From contig NW_020653750.1 in NCBI RefSeq assembly GCF_003589595.1, forward strand, positions 3,883,427-3,947,426: 64,000 nt of DNA, given 5' to 3'. The number at the start of each line of letters is the position of its first letter. Position 1 is the first letter of the stretch. Under the pieces are notes generated by a model. That model had not been told where the DNA came from, ran no database searches, and worked only from the letters and a program-made list of their open reading frames with translations. This document shows positions 55,031-64,000 of the stretch, in pieces. Position numbers and translations under genes: made by a program. Source of the stretch: Hyposmocoma kahamanoa (taxonomy: Eukaryota; Arthropoda; Insecta; Lepidoptera; Cosmopterigidae).

Positions 55031-55140
55031 CGTGAACTGCATGGACAGTGAATTGTTTTTGTGAGGTCATAGTACGAATTTGACAGGCAATCCAACTTAC
55101 AGGCTTAAATAGGATTGCTCTAGGAGCTCATAGTAGGCCC

Positions 55141-56190
55141 CCAGAACATTTATTGAAATTCAAAATTATGGCCATTGTTGATATTTTTATACATTATATA
55201 ATAATATAATTGTAAAATATAATGTAATTATTAATTAAAATGGTATTTCTACCCTAGAAGCACGTATTTTAATCTCTTACACAGGTCCAACAGCACGCAA
55301 CAAATTGCACGCTTTTTTAATTGGACGTAATTAAACATAAAGCATCCAATCCACATCCACTCGCTTTTGGAGATATGACAATTTGAAGTTTAAAAGAGTT
55401 TCTCACTATTGTTTTATTTTCAAAACTTATAATGTCATGTAACTCCAGAGATATTTATTTATGTTTAAATGTTGGATTTTTTTGCTAATTTATGACGTTA
55501 CACTTTAGGAACCAACCGTTTCCTTTATTTTTTTCCATCCTCTAAGGTTTGCATGTACATATAACTCATTTTTTCATAATTTTGTGGATTGGATCCTTTT
55601 TGGTTAACTACGTCTAAAATTGTAACTAAAGTAGAGATGCACATTACGACTCCATTTTTATGAATATCTATTCAATTGCATTGCATACGATCTAGCGATT
55701 TTTTTAATCAGTTCATTTCAATGCTACTTTAAGCGAATCGATTTAAAATTAAAGCGAATCTATTCGTTTAGATCGTATTCATAATTTAAACAAAAGCCGT
55801 GAGAGTCAGAATGGCGGGCATAGATTAATCAGAAACATAAAACAATAAAGTTTCCTCGATAGATTAAAATCACGAAATGACCTCTAATTTTCACATTTTT
55901 TCTATTTATCCTCGAAATACTACAGGTTATTAGGACAAACATTAGATAATTAATTAATATATTTATGCATGATCGACAACTGTCACTACGGATTTTTTTT
56001 AATCCCTTTAGTTTTAGAGTTATTCCGCTAAAACGAATTTGGTACTTTTAATGTGCAAAATTCAACATCTCTTGTCGCATGTCACGCGAACTTCAGTATA
56101 TTGTTTCACAAATTTGGGCGGAGCCAACGTAAAAACATTTTTGGCATGCTCCCTCTTAAAGGATCCTGACAAATTTGGTATCAAAAAAAT
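55141..56190. other. AT-rich DNA, no gene seen
   Basis: No supported feature. Confidence 0.4.
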
Positions 56191-56312
56191 GTACAGTCAA
56201 GAGCACGTCAAACTTGACACTTTGTACATACTTTGGACCGTTGTTATCGTAGGCGGCATAGAGTTGGATTTAAATCTTAAGTGTCAAGCTTAACGTACTC
56301 TTGACCCTATAC
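56191..56312. mobile_element. MITE family M1, copy 3
   Basis: The most complete copy: 'TACAGTCAAGAGCACGTCAA' at the left, the 'GGCGGCATAGAGTTGGATTT' core, and 'AACGTACTCTTGACCCTATA' at the right. The ends are imperfect inverted repeats bordered by TA. Confidence 0.78.
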
Positions 56313-56799
56313 CTAATTTGTACTATTTAGTACCTCTGTTTAAAAAATTTGTACCTCCATCAGAACGAAGTATTGACTGTCAATATGGCGGGTGTACCTC
56401 GGATTACCAGTATTTATTTATTAATTATAAAAATTCTTATTCCAAAAATTTTTACCTTAATAGTACTAGTACTCTGAATTAAAGGAAACTCCGGCTCGAT
56501 CTGTTGGTTAGTTTCTGAGAAATAAGACAAAATATTGAGATTTCAGAGTACCGTGTGTATCTTAACGAATCCTGACATATTTGGTACCAAAAAATGTACA
56601 TACCAAAATTTAATACTTAAATTTAGTACTTATTCTCAAAAAATTTGTACCTCTGTCATAACGAATAGCGAAATCAAAACTGTAAAATATATTTTCGTAA
56701 TTCTTTTTTAATAAATTTCCGCCATTTATGTGGGTAGGCAAAGGTTCCACCATACAACCTCTTCATATGTCAGTATTTTTAATCAACTCATGTCTCAGG

Positions 56800-56940
56800 G
56801 TGACGAGCACAGTGTCGGTACCCCTCAAATCTTTGTGATTTAAAGCTCTGACTGGCACCGTAACTGTTATGGACAGGCGTGTTGCTTACCAGCAGGCGCA
56901 CTATTTGTTTGTTCCGTCACTTGCTATCATGAAAAAAAGA
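56800..56940 (+). repeat. Dispersed repeat family R1, copy 2 (3' half)
   Basis: 'CCCCTCAAATCTTTGTGATT', 'TTAAAGCTCTGACTGGCACC' and 'ACTGTTATGGACAGGCGTG' match 58863-59140 and 718-950. Confidence 0.7.
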
Positions 56941-57868
56941 AAATAACAATTGTAGTGTAGAGAATACAGCCAATTCGATTTTATATACCTATACAATTTG
57001 AGTATGTGCCAGTGATTTCAGAATGAATACCACATATAACCGGATTTTGAATTGTTTCTCTTACGTCGACTCTGAAAGGCTATTAAAATAATCACTTTTA
57101 TCTTTACAAGTATAATATCATTGCTTATATTGCATTTTTTTTTCCACGAAGGGAATAACTCACTATTATTCCCATATTACACATTATAGACTCAAAGTAG
57201 GGATTAAAAGCGACACATGGGCTATGGCTGACAAGTTGACATGAAGGGAAAACTAGGGATTCAGCATAAATGCTGTTTGTTTTATTTTTTTTAAACTACC
57301 CCTAGAAAGGGATGCCAGGTAATAGAATCAAACTATATCATATATTTTTATGTATGTGTAAAGTTTTACAAAAACGATTTACAAGCCATTGAAGGGATCC
57401 CTACGGAAGACTGGTCCCACTGTTTTTCACAATGGTTCCAATGAATGCAAAAGTGTGTGAATAGTGAGTACATATACTCTGAAAAACAAATCTATTCTAA
57501 ATATAATATAATATATCTGGTCTTACTTATCAGAATCCAGAAACTTTTGTTATGGCCTAAGTACTTGCATAGATTCATTCCTGTAGCACGCCGTTCTGGC
57601 GGAAGTCCCCAGTAGCGCCGAGGTCCATGCCCACTTGGGCGCTCTCAGGAACGTTACTTAGTTTTTAATTTAGTTTTAGTTTATTTGTAACGGGTTAAGA
57701 GCTGGCAGCTCGCCCATTAGTGGCGTAGTCAAGGCCACTAATGAGCGAGCTAACTGCAGTGTCACAGAAAAGAAAAATTGACGCGCAGAACAGCATTACA
57801 GTTGCGGCAAGCAGACATGACGTAATAAATAAAGGGATAATATTATTTTCACTTCTCATGCTCTTAGA
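56941..57868. other. AT-rich DNA, no gene seen
   Basis: A GC-richer 70-bp patch near 57585-57655 ('CGCCGTTCTGGCGGAAG') looks repeat-derived but was not assigned. No gene. Confidence 0.35.
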
Positions 57869-58039
57869 GTCGTATTCCAGAACTCTACTCAATGCTCAAG
57901 TCAGGATTTGAGCAGACTTGAGTATGATATCAAGCACTGGAAATAGGACCCTAAGGGCAAGGCCTTGAGTATGATTTTCAGTATTCACTTGAATACTCAA
58001 GTCCTGACTTGAGTATTGAGTAGAGTTCTGGAATACGAC
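57869..58039. mobile_element. Fold-back MITE with about 44-bp arms
   Basis: GTCGTATTCCAGAACTCTAC at 57869 and its inverse complement ending at 58039. The arms continue through 'TCAATGCTCAAGTCAGGA' with two mismatches, and further ACTTGAGTAT words recur inside. Non-coding, 171 bp, able to fold on itself. Confidence 0.88.
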
Positions 58040-58389
58040 CCTCAAAGTTCGTATTTATGCTGGGTGTAGGCAGCATAAAATAGGATTTTTGCTCTAGTGC
58101 ATAAAATAAAAAACCATCACATTAAATGTGTCTAATTGTCGTAATTTTACATTCAATTTTAATTAAATTATCGTTTATTTGTAATATTGCTGTTTAATTT
58201 CCTCGCAATCGAAGTGAAAAGCAGAGTGTACAACTCGTTCATAAAATCCATTTTACCCTCGACTTAAGTTTGGATATACTCGTCTCGGGTGAAATGACGC
58301 CTTTTATGCACTTGTTGTACAATCTACTACTCTCGTTTGACACATTTTATAATGTTCCGCTTTCACTAAACCAATTTTATATTATTCAC

Positions 58390-58665
58390 TTCCGGATGCT
58401 CAAAAAATTATCAGACATTTACATGTAAGAAGTTAAGTAATAAGAATACTATCAATGCGTCACACTCGGATTCACATATCGCAAAGGCTGAAAAATAAGC
58501 TAATCATGTTTATAAATAATCACAAAAATTATTGACGAAATTATATTGCATATTATATTTAATTCCGTAGTGCACACTCGACCAAACAACACAATCTAAG
58601 GAATATCACTTGTAAAAGGATTTTTGAAGTCTACTGATGTGTGTGTGTTATGTAGAGAGTTAATG
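58390..58665 (-). repeat. Dispersed repeat R2, copy 2
   Basis: Inverse of 5990-6237. It contains 'CAATGCGTCACACTCGGATT', 'CTAATCATGTTTATAAATAA', 'TAGTGCACACTCG' and 'GAATATCACTTGTAAAAGGA'. Confidence 0.75.
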
Positions 58666-58862
58666 ATCCTCAAAGAAATAATTGATTTATTGCAAATGTG
58701 CACTTTTTAAAAAACCGATATTTTTTATGTTTGATATATATATTAATTGTTCCATCTTAGTTGATCTACGAATAAATTATAGATAAATGAACTGCATTTA
58801 ACACTATTATTATAACCATACTAAATTAATATTTGGTATTCAACAATTCAAAGAAAAAAGAA

Positions 58863-59140
58863 AGAGTTCGTCCAGGGAAGTACTGCCACTTTATCTATTT
58901 CTGCCGCCAAGCAGTAATGTCAGCATTACTGTGTTCCGGTTTTGAAGGGTAAGGTTGCTGGTGAAATAACAGACAGGCACGTGAGACTCGTCAACTTACC
59001 TCTCATGGTGACAGGTGCCGTAGCAGTGCCCCTCAAATCTTTGCGATTTAAAGCTCTCAGTGGCACTGCTACTGTTATGGACAGGCATGTAGCTTACCTT
59101 CAGGTCGCACGACTTGTTCGTCCTGTCATTTGATATTATA
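58863..59140 (+). repeat. Dispersed repeat family R1, copy 3 (longest)
   Basis: Runs from 'GAGTTCGTCCAGGGAAGTAC' to 'CACGACTTGTTCGTCCTGTC' and an A-rich end. The other copies are at 718-950 and 56800-56940. The 63-codon frame within is not conserved between copies. Confidence 0.75.
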
Positions 59141-59608
59141 AAAAACATAATATTTGTTCCTCTTTTTTTATCATTATAACGATTGATGACATTTATAGAC
59201 AGTATATTTTTTGATATTGATCTCATTCAGTATGTTAGGTTACGGGTTAGTATATGAAAAAGCAGCACGAGCGGAGCAAACGAAGCGAGCGTGCACGTAG
59301 CTACAATATAAGCTATCATTGGATACAATGTAATGTAACAATGTAATGAAAAGTCATGATTAAAGTATATTACGAATTTTAGAATTATTTTCCTATTAAG
59401 CGACAGACAATGCCGCCACATGTGGTAGGTAGGTGGCGGCTATCTTCAACTCTCTTTGGAATCGATCGAGCTTGGATTGCCCGTGGTCCACCGAAATGAA
59501 CAAATCAGGTGATCCACGGATAAGAAATCGGTAAGCATAACAGTGGATAATAGTTTTTGGTGTTTGTTGACCATGTTTTATTTAAGGTTTTTAAATAAAA
59601 TAATGTTA
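59141..59608. other. Region downstream of the coiled-coil gene, no gene seen
   Basis: No feature recognised. It ends near the minus-strand polyadenylation signal. Confidence 0.4.
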
Positions 59609-59614
59609 TTTATT
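59609..59614 (-). terminator. Candidate polyadenylation signal of the coiled-coil gene
   Basis: AATAAA on the minus strand, about 87 nt after the stop codon. Confidence 0.5.
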
Positions 59615-59698
59615 TATCGTTTACCTTTCGAAGTAAACTAATTTTGATACGACATTTTGATAAAAATAATTAAAATAGGAATTCCTACTTTCAAATAG

Positions 59699-62612
59699 TT
59701 ACATATCAATATGTTCATTTATTCCTGGACAGGCACAGTATGGTTTTTGAGCAGGTTCACTTGTGTGTATCTTGCATCCAGGGTCTTTTGCGCCAGGGTC
59801 ACAGGGTGCCTGTTCAAGCAACCTGGGTGACGCATCCGGGGACATGATATCCAATGTATTTAATATTGTTTCAAATTTGTCATGCAAATGGGGATAGTCC
59901 GTGTTCAAAGCATCCACTATGTACTTAATTTTGTCGTTGAGCGTTTTTGCTTCGCTGTATTCTTCCAATACAGCGGCTGAAGGTTTCTTTATTTTTATCG
60001 ATTGGCGTTTGACCGCGATGCCCAGTTCGCTACCGAGGCGCTGACTGCGTACTACTCGCTCCAGCAACTGAAAAGTAACATTACTTGAAGCGCACAGTTT
60101 AGGTCGAGAGGCAAGTTGTAACGAAGAATGCAAAAGCATCCTAGAAAATATTTCCAAGATTCTATCTGTAATCTAAAATATCCCCGTACCCAAATCTTAT
60201 TACTAAATTTAACCACGAATATATTATATGGAACTCAACTACTGACCCATTGCTTCTGTATCTCTGCATCGCGGCATTCCTGCATAAGCGACGCGACATG
60301 TTCCTCCAGCTGGTTATTGAGCGCACTAGCATCTGTCGCCTCACGCTCCAGACGCTCGTAGTCCTTATGCAACTGCTCCATTTGCGCCTTTGCCTCTTGC
60401 AGGTCCTGCTCACGACAATATACATATACTAACAGAGCTAGGTAGGGTGGATGCCCTTACTTAGGTATCCACTATTTGTACTAAGTGCTATACAAATAGT
60501 GGATCCTAAGTGAGGGCACCGACTGTATATAGTGTTGTTATTGGATGAGTGACTAGTTTCAAATGGACGCCATAGCGATTTTTTGTTTAAAAACCTTATA
60601 GAAATCCTAATTAACACTGATTGAAATGATGAATACAATATAGGTAAACAAGTCGTACTTTGGTAACTCTCGCAACATCAGCTCTGGCTAGGCGTAACTT
60701 GTGATGGTACTGGGACTGCGAGGTCTTCATCGAAGCGCCTCGAGCGGCCTCCACGGAAGCCGTGGCTCTGTTCTTCTCAACGGCATTGTCTCTTCGAATC
60801 ACGTATTGAGCTAGGTCTTCGGACAATTTCTCACTAGTACGGCGAAGTTGTTCACGACGCACCTGAATAACATCATAATCCGGATATAGGTTGGATAACC
60901 CGTGACGGTGCTCTTAAAAGCAGCATTGCTCTATTTTTTAAATATTGTTACCTCCATTCTATGTATCTCATTCTTCATTTGTCCGATTTCACCGCTTGCT
61001 GATTGAGCGTTCTTTATGTTTCTCTTGAGCTCCACAGCTAGAATACCCTACAAGATATATTTCATTAAAAATGTAATAATGTTAAGTACCTACATAACTA
61101 ATTAACTTTCTCAATTATTTATTTTCATATGTAAGGTACACCTTTCTCTGCCAAAGCAAAGCCTCTTTTTGCACACGATCTAATTCTTGTGTGAGGTTCA
61201 TTTTATCCTTATCTAGTCTTTCGATATCTTCCTCCATTTCAAGCAATTGACATTCTGCATCCTGTAAAAAATATTAACATATAACAAAGTCGCCTGGCGA
61301 ATCAAAAAACCGGAATTAATCGAAAGTGTGAAGAACTTAAATTACGAGAGTAACATTCTTCGACGAATGTTCACCTTTAAGTTAGCAGTATACTCGTGCG
61401 TGATAGCAAGATTATATCGGTGTGCATTCAGATTCCGATCGTTGGCCTCTTTGCGATTTTTCTCCAACAATTGTAGACGTGCCCGAAGGTCTCTCAGTGC
61501 CCTTTCCACTTTGGCACGCTCTTGTTTTATGCCTTCTAGCTGGGCATTCGTGCCCATCGTCTTCTGATCACAAATCTGGATTTCTGCAATCAGAAATGTT
61601 AATGGATTCCGTAAACAATAGACTTTATTGTAGCGACGTTGGCACTGCCCAATTTTTATTTATAATAATTTATAGAATCCTAAGTTAATAAACCATAAAA
61701 CATTATAGAAAATTGTATTGTTAAACATTATTATAATAAACCTGCTTAAATGCTTCCGTTTACATCTAAGAAAACTTAATTTTTGTTCACTGTACGTGAT
61801 AAATACCTCTCTAAAACCTACCAAATGTAAGAGGAGTGCATCTATACTAACGTTTATTTATGAGACTGATGTCAGCGACACACTTGTGGTACTGCGCGGT
61901 GAGTTTCACGACATGACCCTGCAGCCGGAGCCACTCATGCTGAAGTGTCTCGGTGCGCTCCCGCAAGACGCGGATTTGCTGCTCCATCGCGTTGATGCGA
62001 ACCTCTTGAGGAGATTTACCCTGGAATACATTTTCTTTCAAAACTTAGTCGCTTTAAATACTAATTAGGTACTATGTACTATGGCTTTTTAACACTCGTA
62101 TATGGCTGAGTGACATCTTCCACAGTATTCTTTATTTTTTTTCTTAAATATTTATAATACATGGCAAATTTTCAGTCACACACTAAAACGGTAAAATAAT
62201 GTCATTGTAAAAATATGGTGTTACCAGCTAGTGTACGCAACTACAAACTACAAATACAAAATTGGTGACGTCTAGTCACCAATTTTGTTAAAAAATTTAA
62301 TCACTTTGAATAGGGACCTAGGTACACTATTATTGCGTGTAATAAATAATCATGAATGTAACTTACATCAAATATTTCTTTCAGTGCCGCATATTTCTTC
62401 AGCATTGTGTCTAATTCCCTCTGTTTTTTCGTCGTAACAAGTGACTCGTGGTCGTATTTCTCCTGCATGGCATCCAGCTCCTTCTCTCTGTTGCGCACCT
62501 TCTCTACATACTTATCCATTTCCTGAGCATTAGTGATCTGCCTATTGCGTTGAACTTCAATATCCAATAATAACTTTGCGTGTTGATTTTCCATTTTCAT
62601 TAAAGCGATTTC
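59699..62612 (-). CDS. CCDC40: Coiled-coil axonemal protein, CCDC40-like (C-terminal half)
   Basis: Eight exons in transcript order: 62612-62367, 62020-61852, 61583-61375, 61261-61142, 61047-60952, 60862-60659, 60405-60247, 60067-59699. Every junction is GT-AG with matching phase, and together they give about 522 residues ending '...CACPGINEHIDM'. The chain is almost entirely heptad-type helix (e.g. 'KQERAKVERALRDLRARLQL', 'EDIERLDKDKMNLTQELDRV'). The segment 'ALLWQRK', then 'MKNEIHRMEVRREQLRRTSE' and 'YVIRRDNAVEKNRATAS' resembles the conserved core of CCDC40. With CCDC39, that protein forms the 96-nm molecular ruler of motile axonemes, which in insects means sperm and chordotonal cilia. The 5' exons lie beyond the window, more than 1.4 kb away. 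Another axonemal coiled-coil family cannot be excluded without a search. Confidence 0.75.
60451..60519. repeat. Hairpin (about 29-bp arms) in a coiled-coil gene intron
   Basis: ATGCCCTTACTTAGGTATCC-ACTATTTGTA pairs with TACAAATAGTGGATCC-TAAGTGAGGGCA across a 10-nt loop with a few mismatches. A MITE-like fold-back between exons 60862-60659 and 60405-60247. Confidence 0.8.
62256..62288. repeat. Perfect 14-bp inverted repeat, 5-nt loop
   Basis: ACAAAATTGGTGAC-GTCTA-GTCACCAATTTTGT, within the intron between exons 62612-62367 and 62020-61852. Confidence 0.85.
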
Positions 62613-64000
62613 CTAAATTAAGGAGAGACGTGGTATTTTAAACATTAAATTTTGAAACACCACTTGTATTTACGAATACTGTAAAGTTTAATTTTTAAGT
62701 GAATTGATTGAGGAACGTCTTAAGAACGTCTTAAGTCCTCACAGGTGCGCTGACGGCGGAAAAAAAACGCTCTTAACTGTTGATTAGAGCTGGTGACACG
62801 GGCATGGCAACAGACACTGATTCAATTCTAGTCAGGTCGAAGGAATGAAGGAATGCTTTTTGTATTTTATATCAACAATAATCTGCCTCCGCGGCCGAAC
62901 GGTTACCATGCCACGCATAGGGTCCTGGTTCGATTCCCGGGCCGGGAGGAATATTTGTATAGCCTACATTTAATTCTCAAGTACGTTTGGGTGTAACTTA
63001 TACTACCGCCCTTAGATAAAAGGCCGCTTCTGACAAAAAGTCAAATATGAGAAAATAATGTTCAAAGAAAAAAAAATTAAAAATGTCTGCTATCGCCAAA
63101 CGAAAAGACAAAGACACTTGCTGCAAACGCAATATAATAATGTAAAAATAAAATAATTAATTATTTTTGCTCAATTATCAAATTATTAACCTTTTTCCTT
63201 TTCATCGTAGTAAAACAATATTCGTAAAATACTAAATACTATTATAGGTAAGGTGGGCGCAAGTAACCACTTCTACCTTTTCAGCTTAGCATAATTACAA
63301 CACTATTGTTAATTTTAGTGTAATAATAAGACGAAAGGGCAGCATTTAGTTACAATTTCTTTTCAATGTGTCGTAGCTTAACATTTTTTCAAATTTTATT
63401 ACATTAAACAAGAGGTAACGTTTTCACTTTATTTTAAATTTACGTAAGCATTGTGTAATTGTCATCTGGGAAATTAATATTTTTGGTAAATACATATATG
63501 TACAGCTTTAACTGAAGAAGATAGAAACTTAAATGTGATTTGCGTCTTTTCATTTACTTAAATGATTGAAATGTGTAGTTAAAACAAAATTATGTATCTA
63601 GGCAATTACGCCTTTTTACCAATTTATTTTCTAAATGTGTCCAATTACCTTAGTGTAACTGCCATACCCGGGGCTATTTAAAAATAAATAATAGATCCGG
63701 TGCTGGTTATGTACGTGCTTAAAATGATATAATAACTAATATTTGGCCGTTATTAAAATATACGTGATCGTGTACTTATGATGAATTAAGATTGGACCCT
63801 CTACTATGTGTAACTTTTTCTTACACCGTAAGTAAACGAGTTTTAAAACACGTCACAAAATTATTCAAGAGCATAGGACAGTAAATAACTGCCGTAAGGT
63901 AAATAGACCTTAATAGCAAAAAATAAAATAAACCGTTGTCGTTTAAACCGTTCATGTCAATTAATATGCAAGCACAAAATGTCGTAAATTAAAGCAAATT
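62613..64000. other. Intron of the coiled-coil gene (5' direction)
   Basis: Acceptor TTTAG on the minus strand at 62613-62617. Apart from the SINE at 62884-63005 the region is AT-rich, and I found no further exon before the window end. Confidence 0.5.
62884..63005 (+). repeat. tRNA-derived SINE, copy 3 (shortened)
   Basis: Head TGCCTCCGCGGCCGAACGGT...GGTTCGATTCCCGGGCCGGG, then 'AGCCTACATTTAATTCTCAA' and 'GTTTGGGTGTAACTTAT'. The tail found in copies 1 and 2 is missing, and the segment between the boxes is shorter. Confidence 0.82.

Larger units (their letters stand above)
54167..55140. mobile_element. Terminal-repeat element containing a MADF fragment and a large hairpin
   Basis: GGGCCTACTATGAGCT (54167-54182) and its exact inverse complement (55125-55140) bound 974 bp. 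Subterminal 'ATTCGTATCATGACCT' and an inverse 'AGGTCATAGTACGAAT' are also symmetrical. Inside are a GGGCGCGTTCAAATTAGCCG motif (about 54458), which looks like a Harbinger-type end, a short MADF-coding frame, and the hairpin at 54888-55030. No clear target duplication was found, so class is provisional (PIF/Harbinger-like, inferred from MADF). Confidence 0.65.

Noticed and set aside
1..64000. CRISPR array, operon or other prokaryotic organisation
   Set aside because: Tandem repeats here lack regular spacers, and all recognised host genes have spliceosomal introns.

Overview
This is a eukaryotic, AT-rich, intron-rich nuclear genomic window, almost certainly from a moth or butterfly. The host genes have canonical GT-AG introns and insect-like products. 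The intergenic DNA is packed with transposable elements and repeats of types I recognise from Lepidoptera: tRNA-derived SINEs, CR1/Jockey-type non-LTR elements, Tc1/mariner elements, and an 'AACCGACTTCAAAA'-ended dispersed repeat. There are two 10-N assembly gaps (26404-26413 and 42743-42752). I see no prokaryotic features, no CRISPR array, and no viral or toxin genes.

Layout. (1) 1-21142: no host gene recognised; AT-rich DNA with MITEs, a 1.4-kb non-autonomous hAT element with an exact 8-bp target duplication (8846-10267), a perfect 32-bp-arm hairpin (11874-11944), and a nested complex at 13851-18830 where two different non-LTR fragments lie between one pair of 50-bp direct repeats and a Tc1 element has entered the second. 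(2) 21143-39926, plus strand: lethal(2) giant larvae (l(2)gl) ortholog, 21 recognised coding exons. The first coding exon is not visible, and a central block of roughly 180 codons is missing, probably in the assembly gap at 26404. One intron holds a 3.7-kb hAT element which itself holds a structurally intact Tc1 element. (3) 43375-53694, plus strand: a ZAD-C2H2 zinc-finger gene. One finger-encoding exon exists as three tandem copies (one decayed); the two intact ones are separated by only 31 bp, so they look like mutually exclusive exons. Its 5.5-kb penultimate intron is filled by a MITE, a mariner element with a SINE in its terminal repeat, and an RT-RNase H retroelement. (4) 53700-59650: TE-derived DNA including a MADF-coding fragment, fold-back elements and dispersed repeats. 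(5) 59699-62612, minus strand: eight 3' exons of a coiled-coil protein best matching CCDC40, an axonemal 96-nm ruler subunit; its 5' part lies beyond the window.

The three host genes act in different processes (epithelial polarity, transcription, cilia/flagella), and nothing suggests they work together. The most interesting signals are the tandem alternative zinc-finger exons, the Tc1 transposase whose intron retention would give a DNA-binding-only protein, and the chimeric retrotransposon insertion.
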